The notes under the pieces: generated by a model
Databases searched by the model: none
What the model was told of the DNA's origin: nothing
What the model saw: only the letters and a program-made list of their open reading frames with translations
Assembly (NCBI GenBank): GCA_021292105.1
Contig: CM037868.1
Coordinates: 33,808,523 to 33,872,522, forward strand
Source: Anadara kagoshimensis
Lineage: Eukaryota; Mollusca; Bivalvia; Arcoida; Arcidae
Length of the DNA: 64,000 nucleotides
Direction of reading: 5' to 3'
Position numbers and translations under genes: made by a program
Shown here: positions 63,061-64,000 of the stretch, in pieces
Layout of the letters: each line of letters starts with the position of its first letter
Numbering within the stretch: position 1 is the first letter of the stretch

Positions 63061-63387
63061 TCAATTCACTGCCGGAATTGGTTTAAAGATCAACCAATAA
63101 AGGAGAGGGGAAACTGACAGTATGTCAGCACTCTGTTCAACTCGTAATCTTACCCGGGGTATGAAAAGAAACAAAACAAACATTTAGGTGATTATATAGA
63201 ACAGGAAGTTTTAAAATTGTTTAAATCTTTTAAAATTTATAAGTTACACAAAAGATAACAAAAGATAAGTAGGACGTTAGTGCGTACACTTGAAGTAAAC
63301 ATGGACGCCATTATGTAACACCCAAACTGTAAGTATATATGTGCATGGTACACTGTATCATAACGAGATGAGTTGAGTAATGTTTGA
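63061..63387. other. No gene recognised
   Basis: AT-rich; nothing identified. Confidence 0.5.
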
Positions 63388-63728
63388 TTGGTTGAATGTT
63401 GTTTAACCTAGCATCAGCTATTCGCGACGATAACTATTTAATTAATCTCTATGAATTAATCTATTAACAATTTCGTGTATGCATGTAAAGTGCGAGTGTG
63501 TTGTATGGTCTGCCTTGTACTAGCGCGCACTCAGATTAACTTTAACGTACTAGCTCACAAATTCAGTACTTCGCAGACAAGCGTACCACTCCCCCATTTA
63601 CATATTATACTGACACTGGGTGAATCGGTAAAGGCCAACGGCAAGGAAAATTCACTTTCCCACATATATGGTCTGAGTGGGACTCGAACTCACAGCGGTG
63701 AGAGACCCTGGATTTGAAGACCGCGGCC
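63388..63728 (-). mobile_element. Second SINE family, full-length copy
   Basis: Tail GGTTGAATGTTGTTTAACCT, body TTGTATGGTCTGCCTTGTAC, head GAGTGGGACTCGAACTCACA (B-box complement) to GACCGCGGCC. Collinear with 51405-51772. Confidence 0.85.
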
Positions 63729-63734
63729 TCTGAA

Positions 63735-64000
63735 TTGATTAATGGTGTTTAACCTCTAGTCAAGAATAATTCAATTATATCGAGGTGTCGCCAGCTATAG
63801 GCGAATGTGTAGAAATTTTGTCTGAGTGTTACGCTGGTGACATCTTTATCGTACCAAGCCTACCGTGACACGGGACCTCGTTTATTTAAAGTACCCATCA
63901 GAAAGAACCGTGACTTTCATTTCGTAATTGGTGAAAGAATGATGACATAACAGTCGCTACCATTTTCAAGTCTTGAGTCAAACCCGGTCGGGGTTCGAAC
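63735..64000 (-). mobile_element. tRNA-headed SINE, cut by the window edge
   Basis: Tail TTAATGGTGTTTAACCTCTA; the copy reaches GGTCGGGGTTCGAAC (B-box complement) at the last base. The rest of the head is outside the window. Confidence 0.87.

Overview
This window looks like animal nuclear DNA, most likely from a marine mollusc and probably a bivalve. That is inferred from AT-rich sequence, GT-AG introns, many tRNA-headed SINEs, Penelope-like retroelements (PLEs), hammerhead-ribozyme repeats and minisatellite-rich DNA; no species can be named. Most annotatable sequence is mobile or tandemly repeated. Two host genes are visible.

Host gene 1 (minus strand, 39144 down to 2278, continuing beyond the window or beyond what I can recognise). 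By matching conserved cysteine patterns, splice sites and intron phases I find ten coding exons and two micro-exons. All ten coding exons join in phase with no stop. The predicted secreted protein has a hydrophobic signal segment, two Ly-6/uPAR (LU, three-finger) domains of three exons each, then three ShKT domains, the last two preceded by Thr/Pro-rich linkers. The start-codon exon and the 3' end were not found. Host gene 2 (plus strand, 53595-55331) is an intact, uninterrupted BTB-BACK-Kelch (KLHL-type) coding region with a 5'-UTR splice acceptor just upstream.

The 23.6-kb intron between the last two ShKT exons (2449-26072) is a nest of insertions in one 48-49-bp minisatellite. The minisatellite unit resembles the 3' end of the local PLE family. 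Three elements interrupt it: (a) 7131-11303, a 12.3-copy head-to-tail array of a 338-bp unit, each copy carrying an intact type-I hammerhead ribozyme (retrozyme-like) with three TTAGGG repeats at its left edge; (b) 12612-16161, a 3.55-kb terminal-inverted-repeat element sitting exactly between AAA and TTT with no target duplication (Spy-like signature); (c) 16433-25691, a 9.26-kb foldback-type element whose inverted ends are 60-bp tandem repeats, flanked by a 6-bp duplication and itself carrying a SINE, LINE pieces, MITEs and a large LINE reverse-transcriptase ORF.

The rest of gene 1's introns (26-39 kb) hold many 5'-truncated PLE copies, solo hammerhead relics, SINEs and two MITE families. 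From 39 to 64 kb there are SINEs, MITEs with the terminal motif CAGTACAGACCTGTCGAAAG, a 171-bp array, a 1.1-kb array of 35-bp units made of that MITE terminus, LINE fragments, microsatellites and the KLHL gene.
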